From Coffea arabica (lineage: Eukaryota > Streptophyta > Magnoliopsida > Gentianales > Rubiaceae), in the NCBI RefSeq assembly GCF_036785885.1, contig NC_092326.1:43114287-43178286 (forward strand): 64,000 nt of DNA, given 5' to 3'. The notes beneath the pieces were generated by a model. That model was not told where the DNA came from, ran no database searches, and saw only the letters and a program-made list of their open reading frames with translations. The position numbers were made by a program, and so were the translations under genes. How positions within the stretch are numbered: position 1 is the stretch's first letter; each line of letters begins with the position of its first letter. Positions 13,129 through 25,621 of the stretch are shown in pieces.

Positions 13129-13170
13129 AGGGCAGAGGATGAAACAGCTTAACCGACCTCAATTAATTAT

Positions 13171-13252
13171 GGTATCATCTGCTAGTGCTATAGCTGATTA
13201 CTGTCTACTGCGGTATCATCTGCTAGTGCTATAGCTGATTACTGTCTACTGC
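13171..13252. repeat. Perfect 41-bp tandem duplication upstream of GH17
   Basis: The 41-base unit beginning ggtatcatctgctagtg is repeated head to tail at 13171-13211 and 13212-13252 with no difference seen. It lies 360-445 bases upstream of the GH17 start codon, probably in its promoter. Confidence 0.9.
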
Positions 13253-14429
13253 TAGTAGTAGCTTTTCGATTAAACTTTTGACTGCAGTGGAAGAATCACC
13301 CCACCAGCCACGGTAGTGTGATTCCTTGAAAATTTGCAGCAATTATCATGGAATGGAAACTAAGGGAACTTGCTTTGGGGAGTTGCAACCAAGATAACAT
13401 TTTTTTTTTTTTGGTTTTCTTTGAGGATAGACGCGACAAGACGAGCCGAAAAGGTCAGGCGCATTTTTTGAAGGCCGAGATATTTTTATGGATAATCCCC
13501 CGAGAGAGAGAAGAGAAGAAAATGAATTCTCTGGTCTGACAAAATGATGGGTTGGGCAAATGGTCGAAAAGTGTCGGTGGTAAGCAAGAAAGAAAAAGAG
13601 GGTGCAGGTAATTTAAGTGGATGGCTGGAATGATGCAGTGAGTGGGAGTGGAATAATGGATGCTTTGCTTTCAGGAGAGAATCATTTATTATTGTATATC
13701 GATAATCATAACAAAAAGTTACGCACAAATTGATTTACCATCTTCAACTTTTTACTCTCTCTCGATCGTTCGTTCATTCATTCAGACAGTGAACTGTGGA
13801 GGAGGAGCCGGTGGAGCAGGAGGATCATGGAATATAATCGAGTAGACGATAATGGCCGACAGGTGAAGGAATATCAGCATCAATCCGTCAAACTTATCTT
13901 AACTAGACACACGTAAATAAAATGTCTTTTGGACGCTTGAAGACAGCTCCCAAATCACCGGATTGTGACGCAGATGCAACCGCAATCACCAGCAGCAGCT
14001 CATACTCACAAAATGATCACTTTATTTAATTAGAGAGAAGAAGACATGATGGGGGTATGTTGCCAAGCCATGGGTACAAACTAGTCTATAAAGGAAATAA
14101 AAATGCCAACCCCTATAAGAATTAAGAGGTTTGTTGCCTTCAATTCATTACACGAAGGAGTGAGTGACAACTGACAAGCCATCACCCGTGCTTTACTGAA
14201 CTGGAGGCACGAACAGGTGAATCGCATCCCAACAATTTTACTCAATTCAACAACCCCTATTTATTCAAAATCCCCTAATTAATGTACAAGATTAGAATAG
14301 GAGTATGAGTTGAAGACTTTAAAAAAAAAAAAAAAAAAAAAAATTCCCCCGTAAAGGGAAATAGCTTGCAAGTAGTGCTGCAAGATTTTATCAAATGCGC
14401 TCTTGATAGATGATGGAGATACATAAGAG
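13253..14429. other. Intergenic region between GH17 and PFK genes
   Basis: GH17 and PFK lie on the same strand, so this stretch holds the distal GH17 promoter and the PFK 3' UTR. A 24-base poly-A run (about 14320-14343) lies just past the PFK stop. No other gene is recognised. Confidence 0.45.
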
Positions 14430-16160
14430 TCAGGTCCGCCTAAAATCAGGTTGATTGTTAACGGATCGAACCCAAGCCCACTTATGATCATTCGTGTCGA
14501 CCACATTGTTGGCCCCCGCCACCTCTTCAACCGGAATATACCCATAATTCCCATTGATCGGCCCGCACACAAACCCAGTGTAGCCGGCCATTGCTCCGTG
14601 CATGGCTGCGTGCGCCAATAGAGTGCAGTACAAATTATCCGTTGCATTCGCCGCCACCGCACGGATCGTGTACGTAGGATCTATGTACTTGACGGTGAAC
14701 AGCTCCTCCTCCGGGTGATCCCTCCCCCACCACTTCTTCAACTCCGATTTCAACCACCCACCAATATCCAACAACACCGCGTTCCCGGATTCATCCTTCC
14801 CCGCCTGTCCTTCAGCAGCTTCTTTACTTCTGGGTATTAGACGTTGTCCAGCTCCCTCTGCTACCACCAACACTGCATGCCCATTCTGTTTCAGCCGGCT
14901 TTCCAGGAACTCAAACAGCCCTCCTTTCCCTTCCAAGTAAAACTCAATTTCAGGGATTAAACAGCAATCCACGTCCCGGCTACTTAGAGTTGCGTGGAGT
15001 GCAATGTGCCCTGTGCTGCGCCCCATCAGCTTCACCAACCCTACGCCGTTAACTGCGCTCTCTGCCTCCACATGAGCTGCGCTGATTGCTTGCTGGGCCA
15101 TCTCTACCGCCGTCTGAAACCCAAACGATCTGTCAATCACCCCGACATCATTGTCCACTGTTTTAGGAATTCCAGCAACTGCTATCTTCAATTTCCGCCG
15201 CTTTATTTCCTCAAATATTTTTACTGCCCCACGCATTGTGCCATCTCCACCGATAATGTAAACCTGTGTCATTCTTGATCATGGAATGAGAAGGTGCAAT
15301 ATACTCATTTCTTTTTTTATAGAAAAAAAAAACTTCCTAGTAATATATGTATAGGATTAAGATCCCACCAAGTACACAAGGCATTCAAACCAGCTACAGC
15401 CTTGCCAATCTTTCGCTAATTGCATGCATGACACAATTGTTTTCTTAATTTATTTTTGTGTGCAAGTGTATCAAATGATTCTGACCTGATTATATCCACG
15501 ATTTTCAATGGCATTGACAATGAGACGAAGATCAAAACCACCCCTGGAGGTCTCCAGCAGCGTGCCACCCCTCTTGTGCAAGTCGTGAACCATCTTGGGA
15601 CAGAGTGGGACGGGATCAGTAGAAGCGGAATAAAAGCCCCGATACCCGGATTTAATACCAAAGATGTGGCGGACCCCATACAGGTCCCAGAGCCCGACCA
15701 CCAACTCCCTGATGACGGTGTTCATTCCGGGACACAGGCCTCCGCAAGTGACGATGGCGGCGCGGACGTGGGAGTGATCGAAGTAGATGTGCTTACGGGG
15801 GCCGGCTCTGTGGTAGGAGTCCAGCCGCTGCAGGTGGTGGGTTGCTGAGCCTGAGGTCCCAGCAGAGACAGAGAGGTCGAAGAGGATGTTGCGAAAGATG
15901 ACGTCGGTTGGGGAAAGGTAGAAGCCGGAGATTGGGTGAAAGAAGGGGATGGAGTCCAAGGGGTTAACGTGGGTTTGGAGGTGAGGAAGGTAATCGGTGA
16001 GGTGGGTGAGGCTATGGAGATTGATGACGCTGTTGTTATTAAAGCAGGTAATATTGGAGGATGTAACGGGCGGTTGTTGCTGCTGCTGCTGCTGGTGGGC
16101 GTCGTTGCGCAGGTTGGCTGCTGCTGCTGCTGCTGAGATATCCTCTTCCCCAGCCTCCAT
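14430..16160 (-). CDS. PFK2: ATP-dependent 6-phosphofructokinase, cytosolic PFK2-like
   Basis: Phosphorylates fructose 6-phosphate to fructose 1,6-bisphosphate in glycolysis. Two exons on the minus strand, 16160-15486 and 15263-14430, split exactly between codons; the product is 502 aa. Conserved signatures are visible: [10 protein letters not shown] (residues 138-147, nucleotide-binding glycines), [11 protein letters not shown] (228-238), IPKTVDNDV (257-265, catalytic aspartates), [10 protein letters not shown] (304-313) and [20 protein letters not shown] and the near-complete similarity of exon 2 point to the plant PFK2 type. No clear chloroplast transit peptide is seen. The N-terminus (about 65 residues) is longer than I recall for Arabidopsis PFK2 and holds poly-Ala and a seven-Gln run. 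The gene is divergently arranged with the GAUT4-like gene. Confidence 0.94.
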
Positions 16161-16255
16161 TACGGCTAGCTGCTGCTATTAATGCTATCTAGTAGTATGC
16201 GTTAGTACTATTTCATCAATTAGTACTACTCGCACCTGTAAGGTAATAGTGCATA

Positions 16256-16268
16256 TATATTATATAGA
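16256..16268 (-). promoter_or_regulatory. Putative TATA box of the PFK gene
   Basis: Reads ctatataata on the minus strand about 100 bases upstream of the PFK ATG, a normal spacing for a leader of about 70 bases. It sits in a longer TA-rich stretch, so the exact box is uncertain. Confidence 0.4.
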
Positions 16269-17224
16269 GATATAAAACAAAAGAAATCAGACATGGCCGG
16301 CGGTGGGAGGTTTCGCCAGCGGCAAGCGTACAGCCGGGGATCGAGATTAGAAATGAGCGTTGAAAAGAGAGAGAGAGAAAGATTGACTGATGAGAATACG
16401 TGGCAGACTGTTGGGAGATGACGTGCCCAGGCTTACAATCCACGCGGTGTTCTCTGGCCTTTGTCGGGGACTTTTGGTGGGACACGTCCTACCAAAGCAA
16501 ACCCTTTCACTTTTTTGGGGGGAAAAAAAATTAAAACTAGTAGGAGTCCAGAATACCAAGGGACGTTCGAGAAAGTAGACAATTTTTTGCCTAAATCACA
16601 AGGTTCATTTTTCGTAATATGGTCAAATTTCAGGAGAGATTCGTGTAATTAATCCAATTTTGTTATTACTAAAGTTTCGTTTGATAAGACTAAAATTCAA
16701 AACCTAAATTTTAAAGTCCGAAAATTGAATCTTGAAAGTATTAAGTCGTTGATTTGATAAAACTAAATTTGTTTTATTTAAGCTCTGATTTAAAATATCG
16801 AACAAATATGATAACTTTAAATGAAAAAAATTTGCCTTTATTGGTGCACTAGAGAAGAAAAACAAAATTCCCACTTGGTTTTGGACAACTAAATTTGTTT
16901 GGACAACTTGGTTTTGGAAACAAAATTTCAGATTTTGTTTTGCTTGCATCATACACACAATTCCCAATCAACTTTTTATCTCACATACATCACATCACAA
17001 AAAGTGCTACAGTAACTGAATCAAATAAATCATCCAAATAAATTCTTATCCAAATGAGTTTGTGTATGTGCATTATAGGAATAGTAATTAAACAAATTAG
17101 TTCCGATATCACTTTATTTGCTATGTAGGCAGGCGTTTGGGCTGAATGGATGACCAAGGCTTTGGGCCACTCCCGTCAAAGTGGCAGGGATGGTGCGAGA
17201 ACCAGACTAGTGTTCCTTGCAATA

Positions 17225-17499
17225 AGTAAATCAATCCCCTCTTTGTTTTTTTTTTTTTTTTTTTTGTTGGCCTATTATCACCATTAACACCTACTTCTTC
17301 TCTTATTCCAACGGGATCATGGGAAATCGACGGAAATTAAATCATCATCGGATCATACGGATCCAACAATCATCCATGTGAATTTAAGAGAAGCCACGTT
17401 AAGTGACAATATTTTGATGAGAGGTAAGGTTTGAACCCTTGACCTCATACGATGGTCAATTACTTTAGAAGTAGTTGGTTGAGTAAATCGATCCTCTCT
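17225..17499 (-). mobile_element. tRNA-derived SINE with poly(A) tail and 18-bp target duplication
   Basis: On the minus strand the element ends in a poly-A tract (poly-T at about 17246-17265). It is flanked by agtaaatcaatcccctct (17225-17242) and agtaaatcgatcctctct (17482-17499), matching at 16 of 18 bases. Close to its 5' end it carries a Pol III B-box-like ggttcaaacc (complement of about 17429-17438). Orientation, tail and duplication agree with a SINE of about 240 bp. I cannot place the A box with certainty. Confidence 0.65.
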
Positions 17500-17617
17500 C
17501 TTGACTGGGTTTTTATTTATTTTTCCTTCCAAACCGCTCTCTCTCTCTCTCTTTCGGCTAATTATCTAATTATTACGTCATATTTGTTTATAGTATGGAG
17601 AATTTGAACATAAAGTT

Positions 17618-17655
<38 letters not shown>

Positions 17656-18667
17656 CACGCGCATGCACCACAATTAATTAGCAGGGGATGTCTGTGTGTT
17701 GCACACAAAAGTATGAGTGACGTGTGTATGTGACACTGCAGGAAGCTCATTGGAACCAGATACTTCAACAAGGCCTGTAATAAGGCGGTTGGGAAGCAGC
17801 TGAATCCGTAATTAGCAATACTAGCTATAACGAATTACAATTATTTAGTTAGAGCACTATTTGATAATTAAAATTCATTATTATGATTTTAAATAAGCTA
17901 TGACGAATTACGATTATAGTTAGACCAATTTTTTGATAATTAAAATCTATTATGATTTTAAATACCTTTAGTACTTAAAACTTTTAATGCGTAATTGGTC
18001 CACAACTCATGGGGGCAAATTTTGGTTAGCACTAAGGGTATTAAAGTCATTTCAGCCAAAAAATTTTGGGTGCACGTGACTTGTGAGTTGTGAGCTGTGA
18101 CCGCCAAATAAAATAAATATTACTACCAGCTAGCCCCAAGTCCCGTTGTCAGCATCGAGTATATTATTTTGTCATTTTAGTTGCCGACGCTGCTCTCTGT
18201 CTCTGTCTCTCTCTCTAGAAGCTGGGGAAGTCGGGTTTCGTCGGACCCTAACGTCCCTAATTCGGAGTCTTTGGTTTAATTCCCCCCCACCCCCCCAAAA
18301 AAAAAAATTCAATCAATCAACCAATCAATCCTTAATTTCCGTTTTTCACCATTTTCTTCTTCTTCTTGGGTCTCCTTGCTTCTTCATTTTTATCCTGGTT
18401 GGTGCATTGTTACTGTATACAAGTACAAGATCAGTGTGTAGTGGGGGGCTTTGGTCCGGAAATTTGATGATCTTGGGCGAAAAAGAATATCTGTCCATTT
18501 TTTACGTTCATTATCAGAGAGATTTGGTGGGATTAAAGGTTTATATTGGCCATCTGTGGTAGGCCCCAGTGCGAGGGGTTACCGTCGCCGGAGAAAGTCA
18601 AAAGAAAAAGGAAAGATAAACAGAAATCGCCGCTGGTCATAGGGTGGTTGAGGCCGGGGGAGGGAGG

Positions 18668-21600
18668 ATGAAGCCTAGAAAGGCTGCGTTGTTGTTGCTG
18701 TTGGTATCCACGGTTCTTGCCCCTATTGTCCTCTACACTGAAACTCTCGGCATTTATCTTCCGTCTTCTGCTACTTCTTCTTCTTCTTCTTGTAAGTAAC
18801 AGGATGACCAATTACTCCACTTTTTAAATAATTTCTGCAACGTTTATTTTCAGTTTGCTCTTTTAACTAGAGCATACTGTGTAGTTATATTGCTTTTGGT
18901 TTTTCACTTTCTAATTTGCTTATTTCAGCTGGGAATGACTTTATTGTTGAAGAAGCTTCTACCTTTGTAAGTTTTATCCTAATAATTTTGCCTCATCCAT
19001 TTTCTTGGCTCGTTTAATTATTACTACTTGTTCTGTAACTTTAGACAAATTTAAATCTTTTTCTTTCCCGTGTTAATTTCCTCAATGAATTCTTTATTTT
19101 GATGATTGTAGACCTTTGGAGGTGACATCAGGCCACTCAATATACTGCCCCAAGTATGTCGTTTAATTGCTTTCCCCATTTCTGCTCTTGCTCTGTTTGT
19201 CCGTTTTCCCTTTTCTAATGTTTCTTGTACCCAAAAAAAAAAAAAAAAAAAAAAAAAAGATCTTTTGCTCTTCCGCTTCATCCATTTCAATCTTAATTGA
19301 CAGGAATCAACTACCATTCTGAAAGAGCCGTTGGGCTTTGTTTATTCAGAAAATTCTACCCAATCTCTTGCTGTTAATGTTTCTGATGCCTCCGCCAATG
19401 ACAATGCTCGCATAACAAGACAGCTAACTGAAGGTTGTTTTTAATAAATTTTCTTCTTATATTGAGCAGCCATTCTGTACACACATGACTTGCATCCATG
19501 ATACCATACTTCCAGTTTATGCCTGTTTTAGATGCCTGACTTCATTTCTAAACTCTATTTTTTTTTGCAGATTCTCTGCAGCATCAAGCCACTGTCTTAT
19601 CTGTCCTGAGCGGAGGCCGCACTGGAGATGCTTTTGAAAATCCCATCAGGCAGGTCACCACCACCGAAGAGCTGAAAGCTCAGTCTAAGGATGGAGAAGA
19701 GTTACATTCTCAGGAAACTGAATTCAAGACTATACATACTGATTCAACTAAAGAAATGAGTAGAACCAGTTCTGAGAAGTCAGACAGTGCCTTTGGGAAA
19801 ATGGTATATGTTCTATGCTTTTCAGTCTGTTTTCTTTTCGCTGCTAAATGCATGGCTTGGTGTTTCAGTAATGTGGAAGCTGGGATTTAGCATTTGGTCA
19901 CATGAACTTGCTTGATTGAAAGCTTTTTAAAGCTGCCTTCTACTATTGATCTTAAATAGTGAGATAAGTACCTCATGGAGGTTCATTTTGTTACCCTAAA
20001 ACAAGGTTATCTTCCAGTTCCCTGAGCATTTTGGTTTCCAATCAGTGGTAAACTTTTTAAGATGGATGAAGTTTTTCTATTTATTGAACTTCTGCAGACC
20101 TTCTTAAAGCAGATTATAACAACGAATTATTTCTCACTGTGAGCATGTCTGATGTCTTTATTGTTTTTTCATAATTTCCGCTGAAATACAATTTGGAGTT
20201 TGATTGTCGCAAATTAATGTGAGAGTTTGTTTTACTAATTTGATAGATATGGGATTATAGGAGCTTTATAGTGGTACTGAACTTATGGAACCTCTATCTT
20301 TCTAGCAAACAAATGTTGAGCATCACACTTCCAGAAACTCTGGTAGAAATGGTGCTAGAGAACAAATGGATGCCCAAAATGATAAGCAGAAAGAACAAGC
20401 AGCTCTGCCAGATGCTCGTGTTAGCCAACTAAAGGATCAGCTCATTAGGGGAAAAGTTTATCTCTCCCTCTCAGCAACTAGAAATAATCCCCACTTTATA
20501 AGGGAGCTCCGATCGCGTATGAAGGAAGTTCAACGAGTGCTTGGGGATGTCACCAAAGATTCTGACCTACCCAGGAAGTAAGTTTTCGAATTAGGGGGGG
20601 GGGGTTGGATGATTAGTTAACAATTAATTGAGTCCAGCTTTAAAGTTTTATGAAAGACATTTATGAATTAACCCCATCCAATGTTGATCCCATTTTTTAA
20701 TTTTGCAGTAGATTTGTTCACTGTGGCTGATAGCACATGGAGTTACTTCTTCATTTGTTTGCTGAGGGGGTTAAATGGGTTTTATTCCTGTTCGAGGGTT
20801 GAAATGCAACTCTGATAGTTAGGGTTGGTGTGTCTATGTTTTAAGTTCATGTAATTTCCTTTCTTTCAGATTGCAAGATATGTTTGGAATAATTAATTAA
20901 AAATGAGTTGCCGAATTTATTGTTTGTGCCTTAACGGTTGCAACATGCTTGTTGGGGGTACAACGTTTGTATTTCTTCTCTACCCTTCACTAATGGTGCC
21001 CATCATGGACATTATTCTCTCTTCCAAATGATTCTTCTACAATCTCATTTTTAACTCGTATGATACATTAGTAAGGATTAGATTGCATGAAATAGTGACT
21101 AGATAAGTTTTTGGTCTTCTTTTTCAGTTTATTGTCTCCTGTCTCTGTGTTTGTGTGTGTGCGGATTGATTTATTGATTGACTTTGATGGTGTCCAATTC
21201 CATTGCAGTGCCTTTGAGAAGTTGAAAGCCATGGAGCAAACCCTAACTAAAGGCAAGCAAATTCAAGATGATTGTGCTGCAGTGGTAAAGAAGCTTCGAG
21301 CCATGCTTCACTCCACTGAAGAACAGCTTCGGGTCCACAAGAAGCAGACCTTATTCTTGACTCATTTAACCGCCAAAACTCTTCCTAAAGGACTTCATTG
21401 TCTTCCGTTGCGTCTTTCAACTGAGTACTTCATGCTAAATTCTTCCCAACAACAATTTCCAGGTCAAGATAAATTGGAAGACTCCAGGCTCTACCACTAT
21501 GCACTGTTCTCAGATAATGTACTGGCAGCTGCTGTTGTTGTAAACTCAACTATCTCTCACGCAAAGGTAAGTGGTATTATCCTCTCATTAATGTGCATGG

Positions 21601-22961
21601 GTTTCCTTTTAGCTCAAAAAAGGTACTGATTAATGTGATGATGTACGGACTATTTGTGTTTTCTTGATTTTGTATCAATCTAGGTGATGATGTCCATTTG
21701 CATTTGTTGTGGATATCAGTTGCTGTAATCTTTTGTCATAACAAATTTCAATGTCAGCAGGACACTTCAAGGCATGTTTTCCACATCGTCACGGACAGGC
21801 TAAATTATGCTGCAATGAGGATGTGGTTTTTGGCAAATCCACCCAGCAATGCCACGATACAGGTCCAGAATGTCGAGGAATTTTCTTGGTTAAATCCAAG
21901 TTACAGTCCTGTTCTCAAGCAGCTGGGTTCTCCCTCCATGATTGATTACTACTTCAAGACTCGCCGTGCTGAATCTGATTCAAATTTGAAGTTCAGGAAC
22001 CCGAAATACCTGTCAATAATGAATCATCTACGTTTTTACCTGCCAGAAATTTTCCCCAAGCTAGGCAAGGTTCTGTTCTTAGATGATGATATTGTGGTGC
22101 GGAAGGATCTAACTAAGCTGTGGTCCCTTAATCTGAAGGGAAAGGTGATTGGTGTGGTTGAGACTTGTGGAGAAAGCTTTCATCGGTTTGATCGTTACCT
22201 AAACTTTTCAAATCCTCTGATTTCCAAAAAATTTGACCCTCGTGCTTGTGGTTGGGCGTTTGGAATGAATATTGTTGACTTGGATGAGTGGAAGAGGCAA
22301 AACATAACAGAAGTCTACCACTCATGGCAAAATCTGGTAAGGGATTTGGCTGGAGAAGTACATTGGTTCCTGATTCTTCAATAGGCATTGTTCCTTTCAT
22401 CAATCCAAATGCATGTGTTGACCAAAATCAGTGAAATATTTCCCCTTGCTGCTTGAAATAAACAAGTACTGTGACATCTTGCATTTATGATTACTAATAT
22501 GTGTCACTACAGGCATGCTTATTTCTATTTTTTGCTGTGTTAATAATCCAGCTTTGATGCTTATTTGGATTACTGGCAAGTTGTCCTTTGTGTTCATGTC
22601 ATTAGATTACTCATTTCAGTAGTGTTAGTCTGAATCTGCTTCAATTCTGAAGGCTTACTAGTGTAAGGTATTGGTGCTGTTACAGAACCATGATAGGCAG
22701 TTGTGGAAATTGGGGACACTGCCACCTGGATTGATAACATTTTGGAATCGCACGTATGCCCTTGATCGATACTGGCATGTGCTGGGCCTTGGTTACAATC
22801 CAAATATAAGCCCGAAGGAGATTGATCGAGCAGCGGTTGTACATTACAATGGCAACTTAAAACCATGGCTTGAGATTGGCATACCCAAGTATCGAAGTTA
22901 CTGGGCTAAATACGTTGACTATGATCAGATGTATTTGAGGGAGTGCAACATCAACCCCTAA
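18668..22961 (+). CDS. GAUT4: Polygalacturonate 4-alpha-galacturonosyltransferase (GAUT4-like, GT8)
   Basis: Golgi type II membrane enzyme that transfers galacturonic acid from UDP-GalA to homogalacturonan (pectin). Nine exons: 18668-18791, 18929-18966, 19112-19153, 19304-19433, 19571-19803, 20306-20577, 21209-21566, 21761-22336 and 22686-22961. The joined frame is open for 682 aa. Residues about 7-23 form the membrane anchor, followed by a variable Ser-rich stem of about 230 residues. The conserved part begins at PDARVSQLKDQLIRGKVYLSL. GT8 features are the metal-binding DDD (507-509 in VLFLDDDIVV), SFHRFDRYLNFS, and HYNGNLKPW (644-652), ending RECNINP. The stem is longer than I recall for Arabidopsis GAUT4 (616 aa). 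Exon 8 has a tandem cag-cag acceptor at 21755-21760. Confidence 0.94.
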
Positions 22962-25541
22962 AAGTCTGCTGACAATTTCTGCTGTGTAGAGGTCCTCCAG
23001 TCCTGGATGATGCTGGTCCGCTTAATGCATGCTCTATGAAGTTGGCTGAGTAGGGATTATTTTGTTCACTTGTGAAAGGAGAGCTGTTTAGGTGTAGAAA
23101 TTGCTTGCGGAGTTTTCTACGAAGTAGTTGTAGCGATTGCCGAGACATTTGTTCTAGTCATCCATTACTCTGGAGCTGGAGGTTGCAGATAAAATGTGTG
23201 GATGGTTGGAAAGATGTTCCCCTACTCCCTGCAACTTTGTTTTCCTTCGATTCTTTTGGGATGTTACTTCCTTGTAAGGTATGTATATCATTCGTTCATT
23301 TTACTTTGATAGGCGGTAGTATATTTCCTACATGTGTAGCTTCCCACAAGTGATTTCCGTTTGATTGGGAATATGACTGCATCTTTGTAACCGACAGAAG
23401 TTTGTTATTCCATTAGCTTTGATGACAAAAAGTTTATGGTCAATTTGCAGCAAACGCTCGGAATGGTGTGCTTTGTTCTATGTTTTGTCTTGTCCCCATG
23501 GGGAGCTATGGTTTTTGAGATTAACCACAATCCAAGTGCATATATGTGCACACGGTAGTGTATGTTTGCTTCTTTGCATGTCCTGAACCACAATCGAAGC
23601 GAACGGTGATAATCGACCCTAGGCCGTGCCATGTTGTTGTCAAGTGGAAAACTCAAAAATAAAAGTGTGCTATTGACTGGGTATTCCTGGAATCATTTTC
23701 ACACGGGGCTTTGAAAGAAAGAAAGAAAGATGAGGAGGGGAAATACACTACTAGTACTTGCTACTTTTGCGCACAGTCGAGTGGGTGGGGTAGCATCGTA
23801 TCGCTGGTTTTGATGTCCTTGTGTGCTGCCGACAGCAGTGTTTGTTTGATATTGGGCGTTTTTTCCTTTTTACCCTTTCAATCAAACCACCATTTTATGG
23901 AGTATCGCGCAATTACTGTGGAGTATTAATTTAACATATATTTTTTTTGGGAGTAAACTTCATTCATGGTTACGTTAAATTAAATCGAATCTCCATCAAT
24001 GCAACAACAATTCTGTGCGAGTGTCCATGTAATAATATGCTTGCTTGAAACGACAGCTGGGGCTTGGGACCCAGCAATCCCCTCTCGTGTTGTGATGAGA
24101 ATTTGAGCACTGACAGAGATGAGGTGGACTGGGCGTCCGCTTGTATATAACAATCCGCTAGGGAGCCAGGCCCACTTAGATTATATTATTGTTTGTTTGA
24201 CATATATGTATGCATGATTTATATTTTCTATTAGAAAAACATCAACAATAATGTAAGAATAAAAAAAAAAGGATGGCGAATATAGATTCAACCTCATGGC
24301 AGTAGAGTGTTTCTCTTTAGGATTTGCTAATTGGAAACATTAGCATGAAGCAGTCCCAAGTTCAAAACTAACTGAAAATGATTCTAGCAAATACAAGTAC
24401 ATAGAAAAGTATAATAATAGCATGATGCCAACAGTGGCATTGGGAAGAAACAACTCATTCAACTCGCAACTCAAAAAAAAAAAAAAAAAAAAAAGAAAAA
24501 GACACGCACACGAACACAAGTTTACCTGCGGTGTGATGGTCCATTCCTCGTACAGGACAGGTCTCTTTAACCTCCTCTCCAATAGAGCATTTATCTTAGA
24601 TTAGATAATTGTTGTTGTTCGTTGCAATAGAATAAGGGTAGATTAAACAATTGGCATCGCAATCCATATAAAAAGGGGGATATTGGGCCTTGCTTGCAGG
24701 CCGAAGGACATCGGAACTGGAATCAGAGAGATGGTGTGTGTCATTCCTTGTTTCACTTCTTTCGAGGGGACCATGACCGTAGTATATACATGGAGTACAT
24801 AGTATGTATATATCTGCCCCGCAAAAATCCATACTGCGAAAAGCCCTTTGCTTTCCGTTCCCTTGCATTCTCGTCATCAGAAGAGAAAAATGTGAAAGCG
24901 GGGATGCTCAAGATTGACAGACTAATCTAAAGTGCTGCAAGTCTTGTCGTCAAAAATCAAAATGCTTCTTCACCTTTTTGGAGCAACTCTCTTTATTATT
25001 GAAAGAAAACACAGTACTACTACTGTTTTGACTGGCTCATCTTTAATAAGTATTGGTGCTTTCGCTGAAGCGTGGCCGTTATTAAAAACATGTGTGTATT
25101 GCTAGCTAGCTAGTGGGTGTGAATTTATTAGCAATCACTCGAAATATGGTACTAGTATTAGATAGGAGTAATAATATGAATAGTATTTTACTACTGCTAC
25201 CACTGCACAAATACTATTTCTCCAGCTTCATGCCCGGCGGAGCAGTTAATAGTAGCAAGACTTTCAAGAATGTTTTGTCCCGGGACTTGGGAGTGCGAGT
25301 TACTGCACATAAATACAGTACACGTAACTTTGAGAAATGCTTGCACTAGCTAGGTATCATTTGAATTGAGACACTTTTTCAAATTTTTTTTTTTTTTTTA
25401 TCCTTACCATGGTAGTGCTAAAATTTTGTTACGATGGGCCCGGACCAACAAACTAAGCAGAAAAATACTCAGAACCCAGCTGATTTTAGGAATTACTACT
25501 ACAAGTTTAATTTGTATGTGTACCGGCGGGAATGTGCTTTG

Positions 25542-25621
25542 AAAAGCGCAGTTGTGTTGTTGTTCCTTTCCTTCCAAAGAAAAGAAAAAAAAAAAAAAGA
25601 AAAAAAGCGCAGTTGTGTTGT
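25542..25621 (+). repeat. 19-bp direct repeat flanking a poly(A)-ended 42-bp insert
   Basis: aaaagcgcagttgtgttgt occurs at 25542-25560 and again at 25603-25621. The 42 bases between them end in an A-rich tract. This has the form of a target-site duplication around a tiny retroposed fragment; replication slippage is an alternative. Confidence 0.6.

Larger units (their letters stand above)
16161..18667. other. Divergent intergenic region between PFK and GAUT4-like genes
   Basis: Contains both promoters, AT-rich repeat-like sequence at 16680-17060, a SINE (separate entry), (TA)n at 17622-17649 and a (CT)n-rich stretch at 18195-18220 that probably lies in the GAUT leader. Degenerate repeated motifs at 17830-17960 (gctatgacgaattac, gataattaaaat) look like part of an old repeat. 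No protein gene is recognised. Confidence 0.5.

Noticed and set aside
15456-16182. Plus-strand open frames rich in Leu/Cys runs over the PFK first exon
   Set aside because: Shadows of the PFK coding strand created by the Gln and Ala triplet runs.
18146-18562. 138-aa open frame upstream of GAUT4-like gene
   Set aside because: Lies in the likely GAUT leader and contains CT-repeat-derived Ser/Leu runs; no homology recognised.
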